Origin: an uncultured Eubacteriales bacterium
GTDB taxonomy: Bacteria > Bacillota > Clostridia > Oscillospirales > Oscillospiraceae
Direction: 5' to 3'
DNA length: 7,914 bases
Assembly (NCBI GenBank): GCA_900554705.1
Contig: USIH01000101.1
Location: forward strand, 1 to 7,914
In this document: positions 1 through 5,783 of the stretch, piece after piece
Layout: the number at the start of each line of letters is the position of its first letter
How positions within the stretch are numbered: the first letter of the stretch is position 1
The notes under the pieces: generated by a model
What the model saw: only the letters and a program-made list of their open reading frames with translations
Database searches by the model: none
Told to the model about the DNA's origin: nothing
Position numbers and translations under genes: made by a program

Positions 1-89
1 GCGGCTCCGACGGTAAGCTCGACCCGCGCAGCAACGCCACCCGCGCGCAGGTCGCCGCCATCCTCATGCGCTACCTGACCCTGAAGTAA
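1..89 (+). CDS. C-terminal end of an S-layer homology (SLH) domain protein (5' partial)
   Basis: The frame beginning at base 3 reads without a stop to TAA at 87-89 and gives 28 residues. The core TRAQVAAILMRYL matches the closing helix of an SLH domain, whose usual pattern is (A/I)TRAE-(V/A)-A-x-(I/L)-(L/M)-x-R, and the preceding GSDGKLDPRSNA matches the loop before that helix. SLH domains anchor exported proteins to secondary cell-wall polysaccharide, and an SLH domain at the extreme C-terminus is common in clostridial surface proteins. What the rest of the protein does cannot be said, because it lies outside the window. The gene is followed 21 nt later by a strong hairpin terminator. It converges with the long minus-strand operon. 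The family call rests on one short motif, so it is good but not certain. Confidence 0.72.
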   Translation, partial: GSDGKLDPRSNATRAQVAAILMRYLTLK

Positions 90-110
90 ACAACTGACCC
101 GTAAACAACC

Positions 111-143
111 AAGGCTCCTGACGGATCACCCGTCAGGAGCCTT
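111..143. terminator. Intrinsic terminator, probably bidirectional
   Basis: A perfect 14-bp stem pairs 111-124 with 130-143 around a 5-nt loop (ATCAC, 125-129). The GC-rich core is GGCTCCTGACGG. On the plus strand it begins 21 nt after the stop codon of the SLH-domain gene, but the T run after it is short (TTT, 142-144). On the minus strand the stem is followed by a T-rich stretch (TTGGTTGTTT). It therefore fits as a shared terminator for the two converging units. The stem is seen directly; bidirectional function is inferred. Confidence 0.85.
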
Positions 144-214
144 TGCGTATTCACGAATGCCGAAGTATAAAGCAGGAAGCACAAGCCGTTTTGCTGCAAT
201 TTCTACATCGCGCC

Positions 215-253
215 GCACCCAAAGCTCCCTCTGACGAGGGAGCTTTGGGGTGC
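215..253. repeat. Perfect 14-bp inverted repeat, candidate dispersed intergenic repeat unit
   Basis: Bases 218-231 (CCCAAAGCTCCCTC) pair perfectly with 236-249 around a 4-nt loop (TGAC). With G250 bulged, three more pairs (215-217 with 251-253) extend the stem. No T run follows on either strand, so this is not a normal intrinsic terminator. The AGCTCCCTC...GAGGGAGCT core resembles hairpins that recur in intergenic regions of Oscillospiraceae and Faecalibacterium genomes; that resemblance is from memory and untested here. It may be a REP-like or MITE-like element, or an RNA hairpin in the 3' tail of either converging transcript. Confidence 0.6.
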
Positions 254-293
254 ACACCATGTTGTCAATTCCTCACGCCCGCAGGTGCTTCAT

Positions 294-310
294 GCGCCGC
301 AAGGCGGCGC
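294..310. repeat. Short GC-only inverted repeat
   Basis: GCGCCGC (294-300) pairs with GCGGCGC (304-310) around a 3-nt AAG loop. It is followed by an AT-rich patch at 312-332 in which TTCATT occurs three times. It sits inside the non-coding stretch between the converging genes and is probably one module of the same repeat mosaic as the neighbouring hairpins. No coding potential was recognised. Confidence 0.5.
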
Positions 311-336
311 GCTTCATTCTTCATTTTTCATTCGCG

Positions 337-350
337 GCGGCGATAGCCGC
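337..350. repeat. Small inverted repeat with GATA loop
   Basis: GCGGC (337-341) pairs with GCCGC (346-350) around the loop GATA. It lies directly between the TTCATT-rich patch and the larger hairpin that starts at 354. Alone this 5-bp stem could be chance in GC-rich DNA; its position in a row of hairpins is the reason to list it. Confidence 0.35.
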
Positions 351-353
351 AAC

Positions 354-389
354 GAAGGGGCTGGCTCACACCGGTGAGACAGCCCCTTC
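354..389. repeat. Two-tier hairpin; repeat element or weak terminator of the minus-strand operon
   Basis: The outer stem pairs GAAGGGGCTG (354-363) with CAGCCCCTTC (380-389), 10 bp and perfect. After one G-A mismatch, an inner 5-bp stem pairs CTCAC (365-369) with GTGAG (374-378), closing on a 4-nt loop (ACCG). Neither side has a clean T run, only TTCTCC on the plus strand and TTCGTTG on the minus strand. For the minus-strand operon this is the first strong hairpin after the desulfurase stop, about 155 nt downstream, so it could end that transcript or protect its 3' end. It could equally be a dispersed repeat unit. Confidence 0.6.
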
Positions 390-543
390 TCCGTATACGG
401 TTCGCAGCCGCCTTGGCCCAGCGCGGTCTGCTTGACATGGCACTATGGAATCGGATTGGCCGTCCTGTAATTCCGCGTCCGTGTCTGAGGGTAGTTTGCG
501 CAGCGGCACGGAGGTTATACAGGAATTTTTTGAAAATTGCACG
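390..543. other. Non-coding stretch between the hairpin mosaic and the desulfurase stop
   Basis: No convincing gene was seen on either strand. A perfect 10-bp palindrome, CCGTATACGG, lies at 391-400 directly beside the two-tier hairpin. A TTGACA hexamer at 432-437 has no matching -10 element at the usual distance. The sequence just downstream of the desulfurase stop is A/T-rich on the minus strand (CAATTTTCAAAAAATT) but forms no stable stem. This stretch is best read as the 3' untranslated region of the minus-strand operon. The 70 bases from 145 to 214 are likewise without recognisable content. Confidence 0.5.
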
Positions 544-1644
544 CTACCGGAGCGCGGCGACGGCGCGCGGCAGCGCGTCGGCAAAGTCGTCCATCTCCCG
601 CATGGTGTTCTCCGCACTGAGCGAGACGCGGATGGAGCCGTCGATCAGCGCGGGCGCGACGCCCATCGCCTCGAGCACGTGGCTGCGATGCCCCTTGCTA
701 CAGGCAGAGCCGGCAGAGACGCAGAAGCCCATGTCCTGAAGGACGTTGATCAGTCCCTGCGAGCGCACGCCCGCGACGGCGAGGTTCACGATGTGCGGCG
801 CGTCCTGCGCGCCGAGCAGGGTCACGCCCTCCAGCGCGGACAGGCGGAGGCGCAGATGCTGCTTCATCTCCTCCTGACGGCGGATCTGCTGCCGATCGAA
901 GGCGGCGCAGGCGGCGGCAAGGGAGGCGATGCCGGGCAGGTTCTCCGTGCCGCTGCGCGCCCCGTTCTCTTGTCCTCCGCCGAGGAGGAGCGGCGCGAGC
1001 CGCTTGGCAAGATAGAGCGCGCCGGCGCCCTTGGAGGCGTGGATCTTGTGGCCGGAGATGCTGATGGCATCCGCGCCGAGCGTGGAGGCGCGAAACGGCA
1101 CCTTGCAGAAGCCCTGCACCGCGTCGGTATGAAACAGCGCGTCGGGGCAGCGCAGGTGCGTCAGCTTTGCCATGCGCTCGATGGGCATGACCGCGCCGGT
1201 CTCGTTATTGACCATCATGATGCTGACAAGGCAGGTGTCCTCCGTGAGCGCGTCGCGCAGCGCCTCGACGCCGACTCTGCCGAGGGCATCCGGCTTGAGG
1301 TAGGTCACGCGGTAGCCCTGCTGCTCGAGCAGCTCGATGGGATGGAGCACGGCGTGGTGCTCCACCTGCGTGGTGATGATATGGTGCTTTCGGGCGCGGC
1401 GGACGGCGGAAAGGATCGCCCAGTTGTCGCTCTCGGTGCCGCCGGAGGTGAAAACGACCCGTTCGGCGGGCGCGCCGAGCGTCTGCGCCACCTGCTCGCG
1501 GCAGGCGCGCAGCAGGCGCGCAGCCTCCACACCCTCGTGGTACAGAGCGCTGGGGTTTGCCCAGTGGACGGTCAGCGCGTCGACGGCCGCCTGCACGGCG
1601 GCGGCGCAGGGTCGCGTGGTCGCGGCGTTATCCAGATAGATCAT
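544..1644 (-). CDS. Cysteine desulfurase (NifS/IscS family, class V aminotransferase fold)
   Basis: This is a 366-residue PLP enzyme that takes sulfur from L-cysteine, leaving alanine and an enzyme-bound persulfide for Fe-S clusters or thiolated cofactors and tRNA. The hallmarks are present in order: N-terminal IYLDNAATT (2-10), SGGTESDN (67-74), His96 in VEHHAV, NNETG (146-150), HTDAVQ with Asp174 and Gln177, the PLP lysine Lys200 in SGHK, the RSGTEN loop (230-235), catalytic Cys315 in SAGSACSKG, and SIRVSLS near the end. The SGSAC-type loop places it with group I (NifS/IscS), not SufS. It is shorter than typical IscS (about 400 residues) and ends soon after the RVSLS strand, so an IscS-like tail for scaffold binding appears reduced. 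The ATG overlaps the acetyltransferase stop (ATGA) and has a GGAGGA site 6 nt upstream. It is the last gene of the operon, with no IscU, NifU or ThiI gene adjacent. The family is certain; the sulfur acceptor is unknown. Confidence 0.95.
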   Translation of the reverse strand: MIYLDNAATTRPCAAAVQAAVDALTVHWANPSALYHEGVEAARLLRACREQVAQTLGAPAERVVFTSGGTESDNWAILSAVRRARKHHIITTQVEHHAVLHPIELLEQQGYRVTYLKPDALGRVGVEALRDALTEDTCLVSIMMVNNETGAVMPIERMAKLTHLRCPDALFHTDAVQGFCKVPFRASTLGADAISISGHKIHASKGAGALYLAKRLAPLLLGGGQENGARSGTENLPGIASLAAACAAFDRQQIRRQEEMKQHLRLRLSALEGVTLLGAQDAPHIVNLAVAGVRSQGLINVLQDMGFCVSAGSACSKGHRSHVLEAMGVAPALIDGSIRVSLSAENTMREMDDFADALPRAVAALR

Positions 1645-2084
1645 CGTGTTTCCTCCGGTATCAGGGTCATCTGATCATAGGGCAGGGGCGAAAAGCCCAT
1701 GCGCCGGTAGAGCGCGGCGGCGCGGAGATTGTCCGGCTCGACCTCCAGGCGGAGGCGCGCCGCGCCGCACGTGCGCAGGAAGGCAAAAAACTCGCTGCCA
1801 AGCCCCATCCCGCGCGCCTGCGGCCGCAGATACAGCTCCTCCAGCCACAGCTCCGTGCCGCCCGCCTCGTGGGAATACTTATCGGCAAGCAGCGCGTAGC
1901 CCACGGGCGTCTCCCCGTGGCACAGGAGATACGCGCGCTGGCGGGAGCACGGCGAGAACAGCTCGTCGAGCGCCGCCTCATGGTAGGCCTCCGGCACGGG
2001 GTGCAGCACGGCGTCGGAGGCGTAAAATTCAGAGAACAGGGCGCGAAGCAGCGCCCTGTCCTTTGGTTGAGCGGGTCGGATCAT
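1641..2084 (-). CDS. GNAT-family N-acetyltransferase
   Basis: This 147-residue protein is a normal length for a single GNAT domain. The GNAT motifs run in order: an N-terminal strand MIRPAQPKD with the following helix, a central beta region around GYALLADKY (62-70), motif A as the acceptor strand ELWLEELYLRP (78-88), then the acetyl-CoA pyrophosphate loop QARGMGLG (89-96) and its helix. Motif B is VEPDNLRAAALYRRMGF (115-131), with the usual Asn119 and Tyr126. Such enzymes move an acetyl group from acetyl-CoA to an amine; the substrate cannot be read from the sequence. The gene overlaps both neighbours by 4 nt (ATGA), which suggests translational coupling. Its own ribosome binding site is weak: the nearest GAGG lies 13 nt upstream. 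Whether it acts on a metabolite, a protein such as ribosomal S18 (RimI-like), or something else is open. Confidence 0.88.
   Translation of the reverse strand: MIRPAQPKDRALLRALFSEFYASDAVLHPVPEAYHEAALDELFSPCSRQRAYLLCHGETPVGYALLADKYSHEAGGTELWLEELYLRPQARGMGLGSEFFAFLRTCGAARLRLEVEPDNLRAAALYRRMGFSPLPYDQMTLIPEETR
1651..1656 (-). promoter_or_regulatory. Shine-Dalgarno site of the desulfurase gene
   Basis: GGAGGA on the minus strand lies 6 nt before the ATG at 1644-1642. It is embedded in the last codons of the upstream acetyltransferase gene (Glu-Glu), so the downstream gene has its own strong site despite the 4-nt overlap. It supports the chosen start. Confidence 0.85.
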
Positions 2085-3019
2085 TTCCGCTTGAGTGCCT
2101 CGCGGATCTTATCGCAGAGAACCTCTGCCGTCAGGCCGTACTTTTCCAGCACGGCGGCGGCAGTGCCGCTGCGGCCGAACTCGTCGTTCACACCGTGGCG
2201 CACCAAAACGGTGGGACGGTGCTCGGCAAGGCACTCGGCAACTGCGCTGCCCAGACCGCCGATGATACTGTGCTCCTCGGAGGTCACGATGCAGCCGGTC
2301 TCTTCGGCAGCCTTGCGTACAAGCGCCTCGTCGAGCGGCTTAATGGTGTGCATATCGATCACGCGGACGCTGACGCCCTGCGCGGCCATCATCTCGCGCG
2401 CACGGAGCGCAAGCTGCACCATCATGCCGGTGGCGATAACGGTCACGTCGGAGCCGTCGGCAAGGGTGACGCCCTTGTCCATCTCGAAGCGATAGCCCTC
2501 GATGCCGTCGGTCACGGTCTCGACGGCCGCGCGGCCGAGACGCAGATAAGCTGGGCCGTCATAGTCCAGCAGCGCCTTGACGGCGAGCTTCATTTCGTAG
2601 CCGTCGCAGGGGCAGAGCACCTTCATGTCGGGGATGACGCGCATGAGCGCGAAGTCCTCGATGCACTGGTGCGTCGCGCCGTCCTCGCCGACGGACAAGC
2701 CGCCGTGGGAGCCGACGATCTTCACGTTCAGGTGGGGATAGGCGACGCTGTTGCGCACCTGCTCCCATGCTCTGCCGGCGGCAAAAATGGCGAAGGTATT
2801 GGTAAAGGGCTTAAAGCCGCAGGTCGCCATGCCGGCGGCCACGCCGGTCATGTTGCACTCGGCGATGCCCATGTCAAAGAAACGGTTGGGGTATTTCGCC
2901 GCGAAGCCCTTGGTCATCGTCGCGTTTGCAAGGTCGGCGTCAAAGACGACCAGCTCGGGATACTGCTCGGCCAGCTCGACCAGCGCCTCGCCGTAGGCGG
3001 CACGTGTTGCGATCTTCAT
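2081..3019 (-). CDS. Transketolase, C-terminal subunit (pyrimidine-binding plus C-terminal domains)
   Basis: This 312-residue protein corresponds to the second half of a full transketolase. The Pyr domain (about 1-165) begins with KIATRAAYGEAL and contains DADLA (27-31), the catalytic glutamate Glu54 in GIAECNMTGVAAGMA that activates thiamine diphosphate, the FAIFAAGRAWEQVR segment (76-89), and HGGLSVGEDGATHQ (105-118). In that last segment Asp113 and His117 match the sugar-binding Asp469 and His473 of E. coli transketolase. The C-terminal domain (about 185-312) includes VTVIATG, VRVIDMHTIKPLD and the TSEEHSIIGGLGSAVAE stretch. With the upstream subunit it should transfer two-carbon ketol units between sugar phosphates in the cytoplasm. 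At the place where E. coli has phosphate-binding Ser385, this protein has Ala33 followed by Thr34. The ATG is 1 nt from the stop of the N-terminal subunit and has GGAGGG 8 nt upstream. Confidence 0.94.
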   Translation of the reverse strand: MKIATRAAYGEALVELAEQYPELVVFDADLANATMTKGFAAKYPNRFFDMGIAECNMTGVAAGMATCGFKPFTNTFAIFAAGRAWEQVRNSVAYPHLNVKIVGSHGGLSVGEDGATHQCIEDFALMRVIPDMKVLCPCDGYEMKLAVKALLDYDGPAYLRLGRAAVETVTDGIEGYRFEMDKGVTLADGSDVTVIATGMMVQLALRAREMMAAQGVSVRVIDMHTIKPLDEALVRKAAEETGCIVTSEEHSIIGGLGSAVAECLAEHRPTVLVRHGVNDEFGRSGTAAAVLEKYGLTAEVLCDKIREALKRK

Positions 3020-3020
3020 A

Positions 3021-3863
3021 TTACTTTCCCTCCAATTCTGCTAATTTTGCTTCGACCTCTGCCTTGGCCTGCTCGTACTGCTCGTCGTTCGGCGCCTTGC
3101 CGTGCCAACCGGCGTTGTTTTCCATGAAGGAAACGCCCTTGCCCTTGACGGTCTTGAGCAGCAGCATGGTGGGCTTGCCCTTGCAAGCCTTCGCCGCGTC
3201 GAACGCCTGAAGCAGCGCGGCATAATCGTGGCCGTCGACATGGATGACGTTCCAGCCGAAGGCCTCGAACTTCTGATCCAGCGGCTCGGAGGGCATGACG
3301 TCCTTCGTTGCGCCGTCGATCTGAAGGCCGTTGACGTCGACCATCGCACAGAGGTTGTCCAAATGGTACTTCGCTGCGGACATCGCAGCCTCCCAGATCT
3401 GCCCCTCGGCGATCTCGCCGTCGCCGCAGGCGGCATAGACGCGGTAGCTCTTTCCGCTGAGCTTGCCCGCCAGCGCCATGCCGACGGCCGCGGAGAGGCC
3501 CTGACCGAGCGAACCGGTGGACATCTCGACGCCGTTTACGTGGCGCATATCGGGGTGGCCGGAGTAGTGCGCACGGATGGAACGGAAGAGCTTGATGTCC
3601 CCCTTCGGGAAGAAGCCGCGCAGCGCGAGCACCGCATAGAGCGCGGGCGTCGTGTGACCCTTGGACAGGACGAAGCGGTCGCGGTCGGGATCCAGCCGGT
3701 TGGCCGGATCGACGTTCATCACGCCGAAATACAGAGTGGTCAGCGCGTCGATGATGGACAGGCTGCCGCCGATATGGCCGGAGGCGGCGGTGTGCACCGC
3801 GTCAAGCGCCAGGAGCCGTGCCTCGGTCGCACGAAGGGCAAGCTGTTTTTCCAGTTTTTCCAT
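3021..3863 (-). CDS. Transketolase, N-terminal subunit (thiamine diphosphate-binding PP domain)
   Basis: This 280-residue subunit is the first half of a split transketolase. Key residues match those of E. coli transketolase: His30 in SGHIGGSLS, His70 in SKGHTTPALYA, His103 in SGHPD, the STGSLGQGLS loop (115-124), and the diphosphate and metal motif GDGE (147-150), which runs through Asn178 in VDVNGLQIDG. His254 in AGWHGKAPN is near the end. The full PP domain is therefore intact. The frame stays open upstream to a TTG at 3872. The ATG at 3863 is preferred because a GAAAGGA site ends 10 nt before it, whereas the TTG would almost touch that site. The gene starts 20 nt after the stop of the LTA-synthase-like gene and is followed after 1 nt by its partner subunit. 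Together they total 592 residues, somewhat shorter than fused transketolases of about 660. The split arrangement is common in Clostridia. Confidence 0.93.
   Translation of the reverse strand: MEKLEKQLALRATEARLLALDAVHTAASGHIGGSLSIIDALTTLYFGVMNVDPANRLDPDRDRFVLSKGHTTPALYAVLALRGFFPKGDIKLFRSIRAHYSGHPDMRHVNGVEMSTGSLGQGLSAAVGMALAGKLSGKSYRVYAACGDGEIAEGQIWEAAMSAAKYHLDNLCAMVDVNGLQIDGATKDVMPSEPLDQKFEAFGWNVIHVDGHDYAALLQAFDAAKACKGKPTMLLLKTVKGKGVSFMENNAGWHGKAPNDEQYEQAKAEVEAKLAELEGK
3028..3033 (-). promoter_or_regulatory. Shine-Dalgarno site of the transketolase C-terminal subunit gene
   Basis: GGAGGG on the minus strand lies 8 nt upstream of the ATG at 3019-3017. It falls within the final codons of the N-terminal subunit gene (Glu-Gly-Lys-stop). 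The strong site next to the 1-nt gap suggests coupled synthesis of the two subunits in similar amounts. Confidence 0.8.
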
Positions 3864-3873
3864 AAGAACCAAA

Positions 3874-3880
3874 TCCTTTC
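3874..3880 (-). promoter_or_regulatory. Shine-Dalgarno site deciding the transketolase N-subunit start
   Basis: GAAAGGA on the minus strand begins 3 nt after the stop codon of the LTA-synthase-like gene and ends 10 nt before the ATG at 3863-3861. The alternative TTG at 3872-3870 is only 1 nt from it, too close for use. Confidence 0.65.
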
Positions 3881-3883
3881 AAT

Positions 3884-5767
3884 TCATTTGTTTTGCGCGA
3901 AGTTGTACTTGTGCAGATCGTTGCGCAGGTCATACTGGACGATGCAGAATTCATTGTAGACGCGACGGGCATCCTCCGGAAGATCGTCTGTCAGCACGCC
4001 CTGATAGGAGAAGATGGAAGCGCGGTGGATCACGGGAAGCGTCTTTCGCGTCTGCCGCTGGTACTGCATCCATGCAGGGCCCTCCCAGCCGCAGCAGTCA
4101 AACAGCTCCGCCATCAGGAAGCACGGGGAAATCGTCTCGCCCTCGCCGGTGAAGTCGAAGCCCAGCAGCTCCTTGGCCGCGTCGTTTGCCCAGAAGAAGT
4201 ACTCGGTGCTGTAGAGATTCTGGCAGCCGACCATACTCGCCTCCTCGGCATTGACGCCCATTTCCTCATAGTAGCGATTGCCCGCGCCGAAGGTCGGCTT
4301 GTGGTCGCCGAAGAAGACGAGCAGCACCGGCTCCGGATTGTCGCGGAAGGTGTCAACAAAGGTCGAGACCTGTTGGCAGGTGTCCGCCACGGAGGAAAGA
4401 TAGTTGTTTGCGGTATAGTATGCTTCGTCGGAGATGCCCTCATGGGAAAGGTACTCCCTTCCGTCCAGGCTCTCTTCGTTATAGGGGCTGTGGTTCTGGT
4501 AGCTCAGGTTAAAGAAGAAGCAGGGCTGCTCCGGCGCGCCGGACATATAGTCGTCGTAGGCCTGCGCGCGCTCGGCGAAGAAGAGCGCATCGTCCGCATA
4601 GGTATCGTAGGTGTGCTCCGGCGTGAGCAGCGCCTTGTACAGGTCGTCGTTATAGTGGTATTCCCCGAAGCCGATGCGGCGGTTGACGTCCCCGCGGCGG
4701 TAGAACCACGCGTCGCCCGGGTGCGCGCCGGCGGTATGGTAGCCGTTGGCGTTAAAGTAGCGGACGAAGGACGACGTATTTCCCGTAAAGAGCGGCTGCG
4801 GATACGTAAAGCCGGTCAAAAACGCGCGCTCGGCGTTGGTCGTGCCGCCGCCGATGGTGTCCGAGATCAGCGTGCCGTGGTAGCACTCCTCCAAGAGCGC
4901 ATGGTACGGCGCATAGGGGTCGGCCGTCAGGCGCTGCTCGATCTGCGGCAGGCGCGACAGGTCGGAGAAGCTCTCGAGCATCGTCACCACGATGTTCAGG
5001 CGCTGTTCGTTCGGTATGGGCACGTCCTCATAGGCCGAGAGCAGCTGCGCGGCATAGGCCTCGCTGTAGTTCTCCGGCTCGAAGAAGAGCGCGTCGGAGA
5101 CGGAATGCAGGAAGGCGTAGAGGAAGCCGTGCGCGGCGTAGTCCTCCGCGAGCTTGTTTTCGTTAAACGCCTCGTAGTTTTCCTGACTGCGGTAAAGGTC
5201 GCGGTCGGAATACCACAGGAACCACGCGCCCGCGCCGAGCGCAAGGCACAGCACGGCGCCGGTCACGCGCACCCACCAGAGCTTCTTGGGGACGCGCCCG
5301 CGCGCGTAGCGCCACAGCACGATCACGCCGCCGACCAGCAGCAGCACCGTGACGAAGAACCAGAGCGGCAGCACGATGGGGTAATGGCTCATGGAGCCGA
5401 CGCCCTCTCCCAGCAGGAACATATCCTCGACCATGAACGGGTCGCCGCGCAGGATGACCTTGAAATAGTTGATGAAGGCGCAGATCAGCGTCGGGATCGC
5501 CGGAATAAGGAAGGCGAGCCACGCACGGTTCGTGAGAAAATAGCACAGCGCCACAAACAGGACGACCGGAAGGAAATTGAGCCACAGCAGCAGCGGGTAG
5601 CGCAGATAGGTGACAAATCGCTGCACGGAGAAGTTCAGCGTCCCGATCATCAGGCACAGGGCGTTGAGCCCCAGCGCCGAAAGCAGCAGAAGCCCGACCG
5701 TCAGCCACCAGCGCGGCTTCGTGGGAAGCTCGGGCGGCCTGAGCCGTTCTTTCCATGTTTTTTTCAC
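3884..5767 (-). CDS. LTA synthase-like membrane sulfatase/phosphoglycerol transferase (paralogue B)
   Basis: This 627-residue membrane enzyme has the lipoteichoic acid synthase architecture. A basic cytoplasmic N-terminus (KKTWKERLR) is followed by five predicted membrane segments (about 21-43, 59-78, 82-104, 131-152, 166-186), then a large extracellular sulfatase-fold domain (about 255-560). By alignment to S. aureus LtaS, the metal and catalytic residues are Glu265 in VTMLESFSDL (LtaS Glu255), Thr309 in IGGGTTNAER (nucleophile, LtaS Thr300), His426 in YQNHSPY (His416), and Asp488-His489 in FFGDHKP (Asp475-His476). LtaS moves glycerol phosphate from phosphatidylglycerol onto a growing chain; the true acceptor here is unknown. 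A conserved tail includes WANDAAKELLGF and a Cys-Cys motif, FDCCGW (556-561). The GTG start was chosen because AGGAGGG lies 6 nt upstream; an in-frame TTG at 5791 would precede that site and overlap the previous gene. It is a tandem paralogue of the gene upstream. Confidence 0.9.
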   Translation of the reverse strand: MKKTWKERLRPPELPTKPRWWLTVGLLLLSALGLNALCLMIGTLNFSVQRFVTYLRYPLLLWLNFLPVVLFVALCYFLTNRAWLAFLIPAIPTLICAFINYFKVILRGDPFMVEDMFLLGEGVGSMSHYPIVLPLWFFVTVLLLVGGVIVLWRYARGRVPKKLWWVRVTGAVLCLALGAGAWFLWYSDRDLYRSQENYEAFNENKLAEDYAAHGFLYAFLHSVSDALFFEPENYSEAYAAQLLSAYEDVPIPNEQRLNIVVTMLESFSDLSRLPQIEQRLTADPYAPYHALLEECYHGTLISDTIGGGTTNAERAFLTGFTYPQPLFTGNTSSFVRYFNANGYHTAGAHPGDAWFYRRGDVNRRIGFGEYHYNDDLYKALLTPEHTYDTYADDALFFAERAQAYDDYMSGAPEQPCFFFNLSYQNHSPYNEESLDGREYLSHEGISDEAYYTANNYLSSVADTCQQVSTFVDTFRDNPEPVLLVFFGDHKPTFGAGNRYYEEMGVNAEEASMVGCQNLYSTEYFFWANDAAKELLGFDFTGEGETISPCFLMAELFDCCGWEGPAWMQYQRQTRKTLPVIHRASIFSYQGVLTDDLPEDARRVYNEFCIVQYDLRNDLHKYNFAQNK

Positions 5768-5773
5768 AGAGAT

Positions 5774-5780
5774 CCCTCCT
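5774..5780 (-). promoter_or_regulatory. Shine-Dalgarno site fixing a GTG start
   Basis: AGGAGGG on the minus strand lies 6 nt before GTG (5767-5765). It sits in the 16-nt gap after the stop of the upstream paralogue. It shows that the longer reading from TTG at 5791, which would translate through the site itself, is unlikely. Confidence 0.88.
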
Positions 5781-5783
5781 GAA

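Noticed and set aside
218..249. The 14-bp stem read as an ordinary terminator
   Set aside because: It is followed by GGGG on the plus strand and has no T run on the minus strand; a better terminator lies at 111-143.
143..435. Small plus-strand open frames across the hairpin mosaic
   Set aside because: They run straight through inverted repeats, lack a convincing ribosome binding site and show no coding-like composition.
432..454. TTGACA hexamer as a possible -35 promoter element
   Set aside because: No -10-like hexamer lies 16-18 nt downstream and no gene follows on that strand.
366..617. An 83-codon minus-strand frame overlapping the desulfurase 3' end in another frame
   Set aside because: It overlaps the real gene, ends inside the two-tier hairpin and has no recognisable family; chance is the simpler explanation.
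445..1674. A 409-codon plus-strand open frame antisense to the desulfurase
   Set aside because: No family is recognisable and the composition is typical of an antisense shadow; the minus strand encodes an unmistakable cysteine desulfurase.
1646..3127. A 493-codon plus-strand open frame antisense to the acetyltransferase and transketolase C-subunit
   Set aside because: It spans several real genes in antisense, has low-complexity Arg/Ala/Pro-rich stretches and shows no domain.
3864..3872. TTG at 3872 as the start of the transketolase N-subunit
   Set aside because: It sits 1 nt from the ribosome binding site, and the ATG at 3863 has a workable spacing.
3893..5782. A 629-codon open frame on the plus strand, antisense to almost the whole LTA-synthase-like gene B
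   Set aside because: Its protein is rich in Arg, Ala, Val and Glu with no recognisable domain, and it mirrors the codon pattern of the real gene in GC-rich DNA. The opposite strand encodes a clear family with intact catalytic residues and a strong ribosome binding site.
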